From Acarospora socialis (lineage: Eukaryota > Ascomycota > Lecanoromycetes > Acarosporales > Acarosporaceae): DNA of 64,000 nucleotides. The position numbers were made by a program, and so were the translations under genes. Of this stretch, positions 11,076 through 22,907 are shown piece after piece. The notes beneath the pieces are model-generated. The model was given only the letters and a program-made list of their open reading frames with translations. It had not been told where the DNA came from and made no database searches. Position 1 is the first letter of the stretch, and each line of letters begins with the position of its first letter. The stretch covers positions 315,001 to 379,000 of the forward strand of contig JAMYGW020000006.1 of assembly GCA_025617375.2 (NCBI GenBank), in the 5' to 3' direction.

Positions 11076-12433
11076 ATGGCAGCGAAATCCTGGCTACCCA
11101 TCCCTCGAACCTCGCACTTCTCCCTCGCCAACATCCCGTTCGGCATCATCTCAACAGCTTCCTCCAAAACACCACGGCCGGCAGTAGCCATCGGCGACAA
11201 AGCCCTTGACCTGGCCGTATTCTCCACCAACAATGGATTCTCCGCCCTCCCCTCCATCCACCCCCACCTCTCGGTCTTCTCCCAACCCACCCTGAACGCA
11301 TTCGCCGCGCTCGGCCGTCCCGTCCACCGCGCAGTTCGGGAATACATCCAGTGCATCTTCGTCTCGGACACGCCGCATCCGCAGATCCTGAAGTCGAACC
11401 CTACGCTACAGCAGCACGCTCTGATCCCCCTGCGCGACGTCTCCACGCATCTGCCCCTGCACATCGGCGACTACACGGACTTCTACGCCGGTCGGAACCA
11501 TGCTTACAACGTCGGCGTTCTCTTTCGCGGACCGACCAACGCCCTACAACCCAACTACACGCATCTGCCCGTCGGCTACCACGGCCGCGCCTCCTCGGTC
11601 GTCGTGTCCGGCACGCCTATCCGCCGACCCTGGGGCCAGATCCTCGAATCCCCCACCGCAGAGCCTAAGATACCCATCTTCAGCCCCAGCCGACGCCTCG
11701 ACATCGAGCTCGAGCTCGGCGCCTTCGTCTGCCGTGTGAATAAGATGGGTGAGCCGATCCCCATCGGCGATGCGGAGGAGCACCTGTTCGGGGTGGTGCT
11801 GATGAACGACTGGTCGGCGCGCGACATCCAGGCGTGGGAATACGTGCCGCTGGGGCCGTTCAACGCGAAGAACTTCGGGACGACGATCAGCGCGTGGGTG
11901 GTGCTTGCGGATGCGCTGGAGCCGTTTCGGGTGCGGGGATTGGAGAGCGGGACGGAGTTGTTGCCGTATTTGAGGGAGGGAAGGGGGGAGAATGTTTATG
12001 ATGTTAGGCTGGAGGTGGATTTGACGAGTATGGTTATCCGTTCCAGAACGTTCTACTGCTTTGGGGTGCTGGGCTAATGGTTCCTATAGCTGAGGGAGGG
12101 TCGACTACTACGATTACTCGGACGAATGCGAGGAATCTGCTGTTCTCGTTCCCGCAGATGCTGGCTCATCATTCCGTTACGGGCTGTCCGATGCAAGTCG
12201 GGGATTTGCTGGGTTCGGGCACGATCAGTGGGACGGAGCCGGGGACGGAGGGGAGCTTGCTGGAGCAGTGTCAGAACGGTAAGTCGGTGGTGAAACTGCG
12301 GGATGGCGAGGAGAGGACGTTTTTGGAGGATGGCGATGTCGTTACCATAAGGGGCTGGTGTGGGGGTGAGGAAGGAGAGTTGGTTGGCTTCGGGGAGTGT
12401 GTTGGCAAGATTGAGCCTGCGATCCAGATGTGA
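11076..12433 (+). CDS. fahA: Fumarylacetoacetase
   Basis: Last enzyme of tyrosine/phenylalanine breakdown; it cleaves fumarylacetoacetate to fumarate and acetoacetate in the cytosol. Two exons, 11076-12027 and 12090-12433, give 431 residues, the usual length. The N-terminal domain is followed by the catalytic FAH domain. By the known mammalian positions, the metal ligands correspond to D135 (in DYTDFY), E211 and E213 (in RLDIELELG) and D245 (in MNDWSARD). The catalytic His corresponds to H142 (RNHAYNVG), and K265 is in the PFNAKNFGTT loop. The C-terminal exon carries AHHSVTGCPMQVGDLLGSG, another strong family block. The neighbouring P450 and the distant hmgA (46 kb) belong to the same pathway. 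No truncation or missing key residue is seen. Confidence 0.96.
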
Positions 12434-13228
12434 GGTGTTGAGCTTAAGATACAGCGAACGGATAGCTGCATATCACAAGAATCTTAGCTTAGTCCTGTAC
12501 CATCTTCACCCTTACACGAGATATGCCAGTGCCAACCTACCTATGTAGGTAGTGTGACATTATTGGTAACGCGAAGTGCTGATTAAGACTTGTCACTATT
12601 CGAAGGTAAGCATGACTTTCCACTCAGCATTCCTCGGGCATACGACTGCAGAAGTGATCTTCAACCGCACTCCGCGTTCTTCCCTGGAATTCCGTCTAGA
12701 ATCAAACATCTCGTTGAGCCTCGAGTGTCCCTATTCTAAAGAGCTCAGTGCCTGTCAACATCGGCACTGAAGACTCAGGCCTCAATGATTCTGCCATCAG
12801 CGGAAAGTATGCGCTCTCCCACCGTCCGCGGGAAATGTTCCGTCTTACCCCACAGCTCGATAATGAGCATCCCACCGGAACGGAATAGGGGACCATGCAT
12901 TACCTGACCCTACCTCGTATCTTGCAGTAGCAACATCCGAAGCTGACAGTCAAGACGGCGTATCACTAAATGACTCGGCCATATGGTTATTGTGCGTCTC
13001 GCTGGCATGGAAGCAGGAGAAGCGGTTTCCTCCCTCATTGGTGTGCGCAAAGTATAACTATACCCTACGAGTCCTGTTTTCCCTTACTCACTCAATCTTG
13101 ACTCAGTGAATGCGTTGATCATTGAAGACTGGTTGTCGTTTTACACCCCAGACGAGTCCTGCTTGCGAACTCCCATCTTTACTCAACCTCATCATCCCCT
13201 ACCCTCACCAGCTCATTGAACGACCAAC
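12434..13228. other. Intergenic region between fahA and the P450
   Basis: Holds the fahA 3' end and the P450 promoter. A TATA-like AAGTATAACTATACC lies at about 13049-13063, some 170 bp before the P450 ATG, followed by a pyrimidine-rich leader. CpG is common here: I count 15 in 12601-12840, which serves as a local comparison for the island to the right. Confidence 0.45.
12537..12552. repeat. Short perfect inverted repeat (7-bp arms)
   Basis: CTACCTA and TAGGTAG are separated by two bases about 100 bp after the fahA stop. It belongs to a recurring AGGTA/TACCT vocabulary in the intergenic DNA of this window. It could be a protein binding site or part of the 3' end signal; its function is not known. 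Confidence 0.5.
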
Positions 13229-14962
13229 ATGGGCTACCAAACCGTCGGCATAGCAGTTGTCGCCGTGCTCTTCTTCGTGATCCGGTATCTCAATCGCACA
13301 GATGTACCCAAGATCAAGAATCTTCCCGAAATCCCAGGTGTACCTATCTTTGGCAATCTGCTCCAGCTCGGGAATGAACATGCACGCAAGGCAGGAGAAT
13401 GGGCGAAGACGTATGGACCGGTGTTCCAAGTGCGAATGGGGAATAAGGTACGCTCGATACCGCGTGTTGTTGCGTTCCGCCGGGACCAAGTCAATTGAAG
13501 AATATACAATAGAGAATCATCTTCGCCAACACCTTCGACTCGGTGAAACATCTCTGGATCAACAACCAGTCCGCGCTCATATCCCGGCCGACTCTGCATA
13601 CCTTCCACACCGTCGTCTCCTCCTCGCAAGGCTATACGATTGGCACATCGCCCTGGGACGAGTCATGCAAACTACGCCGCAAGGCCGCTGCTACGGCGTT
13701 GAATCGGCCGGCCGTGCAGTCTTACATGCCGATTATCGATCTGGAAAGCAACATCAGCATCAAAGAGCTGCTGGCAGACAGCAAAGACGGTCAGGTAGAC
13801 ATTGACCCCAATCCGTACTTCCAGCGGTTCGCGCTCAATACCTCACTCACTCTCAATTACGGGATTCGCATTGATGGGAGCATCGACAATGAATTGCTGA
13901 AGGAGGTGGTGCATGTGGAGCGGGTTGTTAGTAACTTGCGCAGTACGAGCAACAACTGGCAGGATTATATACCCTTATTGAGACTGTGGCCGAGTCGGAA
14001 CACTCAGGCGGGAGAGTACAGAGTCAGACGGGACAAGTACTTGACGCTGCTGCTAGACATGTTAAAGGACAAGATTGCGAAGGGGGAGGACAAGCCGTGC
14101 ATAACAGGCAACATCCTGAAAGACCCAGAAGCAAAACTGAACGAAGGTAAGATTGGGACCTGGTTGCAAGGATGGGAGACATCGAGATACCACTAACGCT
14201 TCGCAGCTGAGATCAAGTCCATCTGTCTGACAATGGTCTCCGCTGGACTCGACACCGTACCAGGCAACCTTATCATGGGCATCGCCTACCTCTCCTCACC
14301 GCACGGCCAAGAGATTCAGAAGCGTGCCTATGATGAGATCATGAAAGTTTACCCCGATGGTGACGCGTGGGAGAAATGTCTCACGGAGGAAAAGGTTCCG
14401 TACGTGACTGCTTTGGTGAAGGAAATTCTGCGCTTCTGGACCGTCATTCCCATCTGCCTGCCGAGGGTCAGCATCAAAGACATCCAATACGAGAACGCTA
14501 CGATCCCCGCAGGCTCCACGTTCTACATGGTAGGCATGACGATGCATCGTAGTTCTCAACGAAAAAATATATTAACACGATCTACAGAACGCATGGGCAG
14601 CCGACTACGACCCCACGCACTTCAAAGACCCCACCTCGTTCCTTCCCGAGCGCTATCTGGACAACACCGAGGGCACAGGCACACCTCACTACGGCTACGG
14701 CGCCGGCTCCCGCATGTGTGTTGGCTCGCACCTGGCGAACCGAGAGCTGTACACCGCCTTCATCCGCCTGATCAGCGCGTTCCACATCCTGCCGCCGAAG
14801 GACAGGCACGATGAGCCGATCCTGGACGCGTTGGAGTGCAATGCTATCAAGACGAGCTTGACGACGGAGCCAAAGAAGTTCAAAGTCGGGTTTCGCACGA
14901 GGGATGGGGGGAGACTGGGGGAGTGGATTAGGGGGAGTGAGGAGAGGACGAGGGATCTGTAG
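13229..14962 (+). CDS. Cytochrome P450, CYP504 family (phenylacetate/hydroxyphenylacetate hydroxylase)
   Basis: An ER-anchored monooxygenase. CYP504 enzymes of filamentous fungi hydroxylate phenylacetate (A type) or 3-hydroxyphenylacetate and related acids (B type, PhacB) toward homogentisate. Four exons (13229-13447, 13513-14146, 14207-14529, 14588-14962) give 516 residues. Residues 3-18 form the membrane anchor, followed by the PEIPGVPIFGN proline region. The I-helix motif AGLDTVPG is in exon 3. An ExxR motif lies in KEILRFW, and the heme loop YGAGSRMCVG has the axial Cys at about residue 436. The block SSSQGYTIGTSPWDESCKLR followed by RRKAAATALNRP resembles what I know of CYP504. Choosing A or B type needs alignment; the linkage with fahA supports a role in homogentisate supply. 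Confidence 0.85.
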
Positions 14963-15560
14963 GTTGATGGTGGGGAGGATGGGGGTGGGGCGTAGGGTTC
15001 TTGTTGTTGGTTTTGGCTGCGATTGTTGAGCGCTGTGATTACGATGTCGATATAGAGTATATTTCTGGTTCCAACCTGCACTCGATCTTTGTTTTCGCCT
15101 CGGCGTCACAACCCAATCCCCGCCTCAACACTACCCCTCCCCTACAGGGCTTGAACTTCTAGTATAAGGTAGGGCATTTCGAATGCCTTTCTATGAGGAC
15201 GTTGGGTACCTGCTATGTAGTTGTGAAATGATTCTACCTGGCAGGTTAAGTTTTCTATTGATTCAGTCATTTGGTTGGTTGCCTGTCGAGACGACTAGGG
15301 TGATTTGAAACGTGGGGTACTGGTACCTACCTTAATGACGACACTGTGACTTGCATTTTGGGCCTCACCACCACAACTCTCAGACTTAAAACGATATACC
15401 AGAAATCGGTCCTCAAGTCCTCAATCGAAATATATACGATACGTAAAAGTAAGTAAGAAACGTTTGCCGTCTCGCGCATAGCTAACACCACCTACCAGGC
15501 TGAAATCTGACGTCTCACAAACTTAATCATCGCATCACATCGTAGAGCTCGATCTTCCAA
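14963..15560. other. Intergenic region with AGGTACC-type motifs
   Basis: Separates the P450 and the small hydrophilic protein gene. Around 15316-15335 the sequence GGTACTGGTACCTACCTTA packs several copies of the short motif found in other intergenic regions here, and a further copy (TATAAGGTAGGG) is near 15162. No gene is seen. Confidence 0.45.
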
Positions 15561-16100
15561 ATGGCACCCCCGTCAGACCCCCACGAAGGCGGCGACCTCT
15601 TCGACATGGCCAAAGACGGCACCACCATGCCCAACGACGCCGGCAAGCAAAACCTCATCCCCTCCGTCCCACGCCCCGACCAGATCGCCGACGACAGCGA
15701 AAACCTAGGCGCCGCCGACCTCGCCAGCGCCGCCGACAACCCGACCGACATCTCGCGCGTGCGTCTCATCTTACCTTGCCCCCTCCCTCGTCTATGTAGT
15801 CAAATGCTGACTATACCGTGCGGGATACAGCGAAACAAAGACATCGGCACAACAGGCGAAGTCCTCACCGGCACGGGCGACCAGCTACCCGCACAGGTCG
15901 AATCGAAGCGTTTGCATATGGGGGCTAACGAGCCGTTCAGCAAGGGGCATGACAGGGCGGATAAGCATCGGCGGCAGAATGAGAGCGATCTGGAGAGGTA
16001 TGCGGGCGAGGGGGTGGATGTGGATAGGGCGCCCGGGGAGGAGGAGTTGTCGCAGGAGGAGGTTCGGGAGAGGAGGGATGGGAAGGAGACGGCGGGATGA
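15561..16100 (+). CDS. Small hydrophilic protein, conserved-looking, unknown function
   Basis: Two exons (15561-15758, 15831-16100; 72-nt intron GTGCGT..CTGACT..ACAG) give about 155 residues. The product is very hydrophilic, rich in Asp, Glu, Arg and Gly, with no membrane span, signal peptide or Cys pair. Likely intrinsically disordered. The pattern (DLFDMAKDGTTMPNDAGK, then NKDIGTTGEVLTGTGDQLP, then GANEPFSKGHDRADKHRR) resembles the small stress-associated or hydrophilin-like proteins widespread in filamentous ascomycetes. That resemblance is from composition and is not a domain assignment. It is the last intact gene before the degenerate island, so its 3' flank is close to the island border. 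Confidence 0.65.
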   Translation: MAPPSDPHEGGDLFDMAKDGTTMPNDAGKQNLIPSVPRPDQIADDSENLGAADLASAADNPTDISRVRLILPCPLPRLCSQMLTIPCGIQRNKDIGTTGEVLTGTGDQLPAQVESKRLHMGANEPFSKGHDRADKHRRQNESDLERYAGEGVDVDRAPGEEELSQEEVRERRDGKETAG

Positions 16101-19100
16101 GCAGCTTTTCTTTTATGACGGGGAGAGGTCAATGCTGGAAAAGTGCTGCGGTGGGCGTGGAGGATTTCAGTGGCATGTGATGCTAGTTACGGAAATAGGT
16201 AGCTAGCAAGATGCTGCATGACCTACGTGGTGAATGTGCGTTGCGCTTGCATTCATAGCTGCGGTGCTCGTCTTTATAACACATGCCCACGGCTGTTTTC
16301 TTTCTTCTCTTCTTTTATATCTACCCATCACGTCATGTGCCCACAACCATGGGCGACTTCTCTTCTCATCTTCTTGTATGTCTTATACATACTCTGTCCG
16401 CAGCATCAGGGCTCATGCGCTCCTTTCTTCTCGTTCTTGCATTGGTATATGAGTTTTGATGGAGCTCTTCTCTCTGCCGTCAGTCATCCTTCAACAGCAT
16501 AGGCTTACCATCCTCGTCTCCTGCTCGTGCGGCAATGGGCTTCAAGCTCCGTTGTACATCGAGTCAAGTCCATGGATATATGGCCTAGTCTTTCGTTTGT
16601 CTCAATCTAAGAAAATTCGCTCAAGACTTCTCTTTCAGGACACACCTTCAGCTCGCCTCTATCGAGGCTCAAGTATCTCTCTATGAAGTGAGGCGCAGAA
16701 ATTAGTACATGAATTGGCTGACTCATGCCTCCAAAATCGGGATGCATTCATCTTCTCGGACAATCTGACTTTGGCAGCGAATGACCAGTACTCTATCAAT
16801 CTGTCCGCCAACAACGTCAAAGAAGAAGATTCTGAGCGGCTGTCTAATCTTATGTATCAGTTGCAGTGAGATTTGAGAGGTGTTCAATATTGACATCTCA
16901 TCACAACATGCCTGTGCCAAATCAGGAGATGTTCATGGCATGGAACATCTCTAAAACGATGCAATACGACCTACGATACACCATGAGCGTCGTCCAGGTC
17001 GAATGACGCTCAGCTCGTTTGAAAGCTATCATGCATATGCAGGCACATAGAAGATCTCCTTGACATTCTTCTCGTGCGCCTCCGAATCGTCAATGGTCTT
17101 CCTGCAAGAGACACTGAACTGCTATGCCTCAAGCTCACCCCGAATAAAGATAGGCATTTCTGTGAATTGTTCTTTCTCTTAGTGGTATCAGTTCTGGCAA
17201 TGTCATTCTCAGTATTTTCTCAGGTACCCTTCTCTCTGATTTACGTTGCGCAACCTTAAAGTTATCCAAAAGTCTCTTAGTTTTCCCAGCAGTACACTGC
17301 GTTCGAATTAGACAATTACGCCTCACACACGGGGCCCTTGACTCCTCGGGTCTGGCTCAACTCTTTCTATTCTGACTGAGCTTTTCTACATTTTCTGCCA
17401 CTTATCAAAGCCGACATGGGCGACATGTGACTCTCCCGCTGTTGTGGCTAAATCTCGATACAGCAAGAGGCCTTTGAGAGTGCCTACAAGACTATCTAAG
17501 GAGAGACACCGCTCACTTGGAATTGTTATCGCGGATGGGCACGAGGTCTCCGACTGCAAAAACTTACTCGCTTGATGTCTCCGGGCTCGGGCGTGAACAC
17601 CAGGCTCGCATGATATTCGGGGAGCAAGTCAGCTTCTATTGAGTCGCAGTCATCCTCGGGTATGAAGCCGCTGCGGGAACCAACGCTCTAAGGAAATGAA
17701 AGGATCTGTTCAACTCGCATGCTGACAGACTAACAGCAGAAGCAAACTGCCGTTGAGCCACTCAAGAGTTACACAATGGTTCGTATGCAAACGGCGATTC
17801 TGTTCGGGCCGGAGTTGGTCGAGGCAATGGAAAGGCAGGCCCCATCTTCAACCTAAGAGGATTCGGCAGCAACGCGAGACAGAGATCCTATATCATTTGA
17901 AGGCAAGTATCAAGGCGCTGATCGTACGGCATCAGCAGTATCCTTCAGTGTCCGATCATTAGAGTCTTCGAACTTCGCATACCTTGATATGAACAAATGA
18001 AAAACATTATTTAGCGCCATTATCATCAAAAGCACTCTCTGTCAATCCTGGATACACATTTGACCAAGAAAGCAACAATTAGTGGGGTGCAAGTATATCT
18101 CCATGTCTGACCACAAGTGGAGAGGACCGATACAGGAAGCGCTCATAACGGGTACTTCTTTCTCATTGAATTATGGGCTTTCTTCAGTCTACTCTGACTT
18201 ACGTGGATTCGGCAACTCTGAGCAAGTGGGGCGATCAAATGTGTACCAGAACACTCACCGCCGAGAGCCTAACGTTGATCGAAGAGCTACGACAAGTGAA
18301 GGCTGAGGTGAGAAAGTCAATGCGGGGACTGTGACGAAATATTTCCGGATCTCGTGGAGAAAATGCATGAGAACGTGAGACTTATACGTTCAGTACAGCC
18401 TCATCAAACTCAGTTGCTGTTTTGAGGAGATAAAGCTGCAAGCCGCAGATCCAAGAAAGGCGAGTGGGAGTGACTATGATGACTGAGCTCGTCACGACGT
18501 CTACCCATGGCGGACCGGTGGACCTCTAATTGCTATGATTGCTGATCTTGTTGTTCAAGATCGGCAAAAGATTTTAATTTGAACATTTTACTCAGTCACA
18601 TAACTGTGCATACTGAGTGCTCTGTGACTTATGAACATCAGTGCACATATTTTTGTCTTCTATTAAATCATCAAGAAACAGACGAATCAAGAATGAGAGA
18701 ATGGCTGAATTGAACCGGCCGCCAGCTCTTCTTTAAGGTTTAACAGACAAGTTTTCGATGAAGACTTTGGTGCATGACTTTCTATTGACTGCGTGGCGCA
18801 AGCAAGCTACTATTTCTGGCGAAGTTACTCCGATGGGAAGGCATACTGAGGGATGAAGAGCAGCTTCAGGGAAGACTCTCGCCGCTATTCAGCTATCAAC
18901 GCAGTCAGATAAGAGCACGGCGCACTCTCTTCGGCCAAGCCTTTGGTACTATATTAGAGCTAAGAGCACGGAAAACTGGAAGGTAACTTGAACTCTTGTG
19001 GGAATACCATCCCATCCCGCGGCATCGCCATCTGACGTCAGCGGAACTCTTCTCAAGATTGAGTCGGCATTTCTAGAAGACTTGGTTGAGGTCAATGAGA

Positions 19101-19689
19101 CCCGCAGAGTTGAAGAAGTGTTGCAATATATGCAACATCGTCGCGATCACTTCGAAGTTCGGCGTGGTGCTTGTTCAACCCTGCGTGAATACGAAAATCA
19201 GAGTTAAGGTGGCTTACTTGATGACTCTCAGACCAAACCACCAATATTAACTGTGTTAGTCCCCACCGGCCTAAGCCCCAGTCAGAGGTCCAGTATTGCC
19301 CGCTGCGTTTCGTAGGCTCACACTTGGTGATGATGAGGAGAGTCCTGAACGAGGTTTAAGTACATGAAGCCTCTTATTAGTTATGCTAATAACATAATGA
19401 TACCACTTGCTTTGGGATATGTTACTCTTCTTCGCTAGTTTATCCTTGCCTTGATCGCTCCTACATTGACAGCACTCAATGACTGGGTTTGGACCCCTCT
19501 CTGCGAAACTGATAACACAAATGTCCTTAATGGGAACTAGGTCTCTGTCCCCACTCTTCGCTTGCATCTTATGACCTTTACCAGCTGGTTGGGTCAATCT
19601 TTTGGGGATCAGATATTTCCCACGGATACAAGTGTCATTGTCTGGCCTTGGTTGAGTGGGGAACTGCTTAACTTGCCTCAGGCAGGATG
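16101..19689. other. Left part of the gene-poor island, no gene recognised
   Basis: The first few hundred bases (to about 16690) still resemble ordinary intergenic DNA and carry a pyrimidine-rich run (16295-16460). Beyond that, all open frames are short, stops are frequent in all six frames, and none of the translations shows a recognisable domain. I found no long terminal repeat, terminal inverted repeat or simple array at this border. Confidence 0.5.
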
Positions 19690-19965
19690 AACTTTTGCGT
19701 GGTAATCATGTCTCTCGCCAGAGGTTTGAATTTCAACCAAGTCAATCCACTGATCCTTTTCGAATTACTCTGTATGAGTGAGGGAGATCTAGATGAGTAT
19801 CTGGTCAGAATTGGACGTACGGGGCGGATGGGTCATCCGGGCCAAATACTTGCCTTTATGGGAAAAGAGGACGACAGGCTCGCAACAGATCTGGTGCGAT
19901 ATCTAAAGTACTGAGGTCAACCTGTGGCGGAATGTCTTCAAGAAGCTGCAGGCAGGCGTCCTTAG
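19690..19965 (+). pseudogene. Relic of a Ded1/DDX3-type DEAD-box RNA helicase (C-terminal core)
   Basis: The translation from 19690 reads a decayed RGLNFNQV (compare the ARGLD motif V), then DLDEYLVRIGRTGRMGHPG, which contains motif VI (HRIGRTGR, with the leading His changed to Val). ATDLVRYLK follows, and after an in-frame TGA (19912-19914) the frame continues GQPVAECLQEAAGRRP to a TAG at 19963. In Ded1/DDX3 proteins this is the end of the second RecA-like domain plus the following helix, ending in a (S)GQ.VP.FL-like segment. The N-terminal helicase domain, the DEAD box and motifs I-III are not visible upstream: a stop lies in frame just before 19690. The fragment therefore cannot be a working helicase. 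It may have come from a host gene copy captured by a mobile element or from segmental duplication. Confidence 0.7.
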
Positions 19966-22609
19966 GCAAGGCCAAGTATTCGAATTAGTACAGGATACGC
20001 GGTCGACCCAACCAAACATCCTGTAGGACTATGGTCTCGGGGTTGTTGTGAAGCAAAATCACTGCTAGCTGTGATCAGAGATAGGTGCAGGACCGCACCT
20101 GTTGAAAACAGTTGCACTATGAAGAGTCTACACGGGTTCCTACCCTGGGAAGATCATGAGCTGTTGAAGAACATAAATTTGATGAAGAACTCGTTCAGAA
20201 GCGAGGTACAAGATGTTTCTGAGCTGGTGTCTCTTCCCACAATGCCATTCAACCAATGGGAGAAGCTACCAGAGGCGGCGCTGAGGTGGGAAAGGAGTTA
20301 TAGTTTCAAGAGAACTAGAGATACACCACCAAAGTCCTGTTGTGGAGGGCATCGCAGAGAGTCACCACAAAGCAAATAAAGAGAAATAGTATTGAGAAGA
20401 CAGCTCAAACAAAACGTTAAAGAGTGCTCAAGAACGGCTACGGCATGTTTCATGGCGACAAGCAACTGCCGCCACATTCCAATCGCCAGATTCATGGATG
20501 GTTTGGAGACATTATGTGCTTTCATATTCAGCGACAGATGCGACAACTGCCTGGCCACTCCGTCGACTTTGCATGCCTGTTCCTATGCGGAAAATCAGTC
20601 ACACATACATCACCTGAAGCCGTGAATTTGCCACCAAAAATGCTTTCAACCGGATCACCTACCTCTCCGGTCCATGCTATGTTGCGGCAACAGGCTCTTT
20701 GGTTCTACCTGAGCACCTGTGCTATTCCATGGAAGAACTTGCTACCCATTTTCAACAAGCCTCGACACATCTCAGATTACTGGGCTTCAGCTAGACTGCT
20801 TACTGCGTAATTGTTCAGCTTCAAAAAGTTTCCAATGGCTTCAGGGTTGTCGCAAGGTGGAGCATACTTCGCCGCGCTGCGCTCCATAGACAGACCTATT
20901 GGCAAGGTCTGGGCGTTGTCATTGATGGGAATGCTGTCTTCCTTTCATTCTCCTTTTCTATTCTGACCTCTGAGGTTCGCGGTACAGTATGGAGGTCATG
21001 AATTGACTTCCCCAATGCGTTTGAAGTTGAGAGGAAAGTAGAGAGATATGCACTGGCCCCGCCGGCACCTCTTTCCCCCTGCCCTTGCCAGCAGTGTCGC
21101 GAGGAGGGACCGCCATCCATGTCGCGAGCACCGCCCAGATGACGGCCTTATTAACAAGGTTGTTAGTCACCCGTGCGTGATTCTTTAAACCTATTTTTGC
21201 TTTACTAACTGTTTGTCGGTGGAGGAGCCCAAATCCCTCACCACTATGATGGATAACTCTCCTTCTTAGTGTGAGTAACCCTTTTCAGTTGTGTTTAAGA
21301 ACTAACTAGGTAGCGTCGTCGGAAACAGTAAAAGAGAACCTCCATCCTCCCACAACAACGCCTTCGAGTCTCGGCAGGGTTCGTCAACCCCTCGCCTACC
21401 CCCCGCGGGTTACAGTGAGGTTACTCAAGCTAAGAGGCAAACCTCTACACCTTCTACCTCCGTCGAAGTGACGCCAGTCGAGCCACCTCAGAATCAGATT
21501 AAGATTGCTGGGGCACACTCTATTTACCTGCCTCTCACGCAATTTCTCTGTTAGTTAGCGATAAGGGGTTTCCAGCTATCATTGGGTACTGCCCATTGCT
21601 CCAGGGGCAAATTGTGGGTTTCAACTGGTCCATATCTATGACAGTCAATGTTGGTGACGCTGGTGCTGCTGGCACAACTTGGCTTGACCCTTGCCAGCAA
21701 CCTTACCAGCAACCTTACTGCACAACCAAATTTGCAAGAGCTGATCGTTACACTTCCCGCCCTGTGAAGAGTGATGAAGATCTTATGTTGTCTCTGGTTA
21801 TACAATTACAGAAAAAAGAATGACGGCAGAGGGTTTGCCTCAGGAGAAAGGAATAATAGTGGGGGCAATAACAATTCAGAAGATGACGAAAGACTCGAAG
21901 AGAAAGGATTTCCAAATCTCCTACAACTTCAAGGTCAAGTTACATTGCAAAGATCGCTGACCTCCAAGTCACTTGTGTGCGTACAAATAGAACGGATGCT
22001 GCGACCACGCTATGCTTTTTTCGCTATCACGATGAAATCTCTCGTTTACTTCTGCGCTGTGAGTTGGTGCAGTGGTGCTCTTAGTGAAGATGATATCGAC
22101 AAAGCCAAAATCAAATGCTTGCGCTTTGCCTGCATTCATTATGAGAACAGGTATAGCTAGCTTTGATTTTATTGGTGTCATCAATGGCAGGATCTAAGAC
22201 CTGGTAATCTATCAAAATTCTCCAAAAGCGGAAGGCATTAGGGCTCGAACGAAATCCGGAACGCACCAAAAGTGAGCAATTGAACTATCTTCGCATAGAA
22301 AAACGCGTTTCACCCGAAAATTTCCCCGCACCGCAACGTTTGCACCCGTGAGAACGAGTCAAACATAGTCAGTGGATCTTCGTGAAGAAGTCTTCTCGGA
22401 TCCATGCTCAGGGGGTCATTATCGGGTATGTCTTGGCGACTTGGGCGCGTGCTTTGGCAACGGATTCGGGCATGTTGGCTAATATGTGAGTGTCAGATAG
22501 TCAAATGATGGCTCTTCTTCACACAAATCTGCAGCTGCCTTCGGGCATATATTCTCCTGATTCCCGTAGTTTTTCGCCTGATATTGGTCGATGGCCCAAA
22601 CACAGACAT
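19966..22609. other. Gene-poor island, unassigned
   Basis: Several open frames of 70-130 codons occur (for example 20071-20379 and 20424-20810), but none shows a recognisable motif. A short tandem CAGCAACCTTAC-type duplication lies near 21697-21720. Not called as genes. Confidence 0.4.
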
Positions 22610-22907
22610 TGTTCCGCCTCCGCGACCGCCGGCTCCTGAGGCGGAACAGATACTGAAAGTTCTCCATCCGCAGTGAGGTTCCCTGATCAGTGAGGTACTG
22701 CTGCACCTTGACTACTATGACCACTATCGGCAGGCTGTTTCGACGTGGAGACGGGTACCATTCGTTTCCCGGGTGCGTGAGGTGCAACCCGAATGGTGGT
22801 GAAAAAAACAAGAAGGTCTTTCAAGCTTCTACGGCGACATCTCAGGCCGTATTGCTAAGTGCGCAGAGTGCCTTCGGGCAGGTCGAGCTTGTGTTTCGGC
22901 TGTGTAA
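22610..22907 (+). pseudogene. Relic of a Cys-motif protein (CxxC .. CxxCx6C), frameshifted
   Basis: One frame reads a Pro-rich stretch (PPPRPPAPEAEQ at about 22615), interrupted by a TGA. A second frame then reads DGYHSFPGCVRCNPNGGEKN with Cys codons at 22774 and 22783. A third frame reads SGRIAKCAECLRAGRACV with Cys codons at 22860, 22869 and 22890, ending in TAA at 22905-22907. The two Cys blocks are out of register, with the shift probably falling in or after the A-run at 22802-22808. The paired layout (C-x2-C, then GRCAEC-like C-x2-C-x6-C) recalls a large, poorly characterised family in filamentous ascomycetes in which such Cys pairs precede a coiled coil. The family assignment is from memory and tentative. 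Confidence 0.4.

Noticed and set aside
22216-22232. TAGGGCTCGAACGAAAT resembling a tRNA B box
   Set aside because: Same reason: no matching stems or A box.
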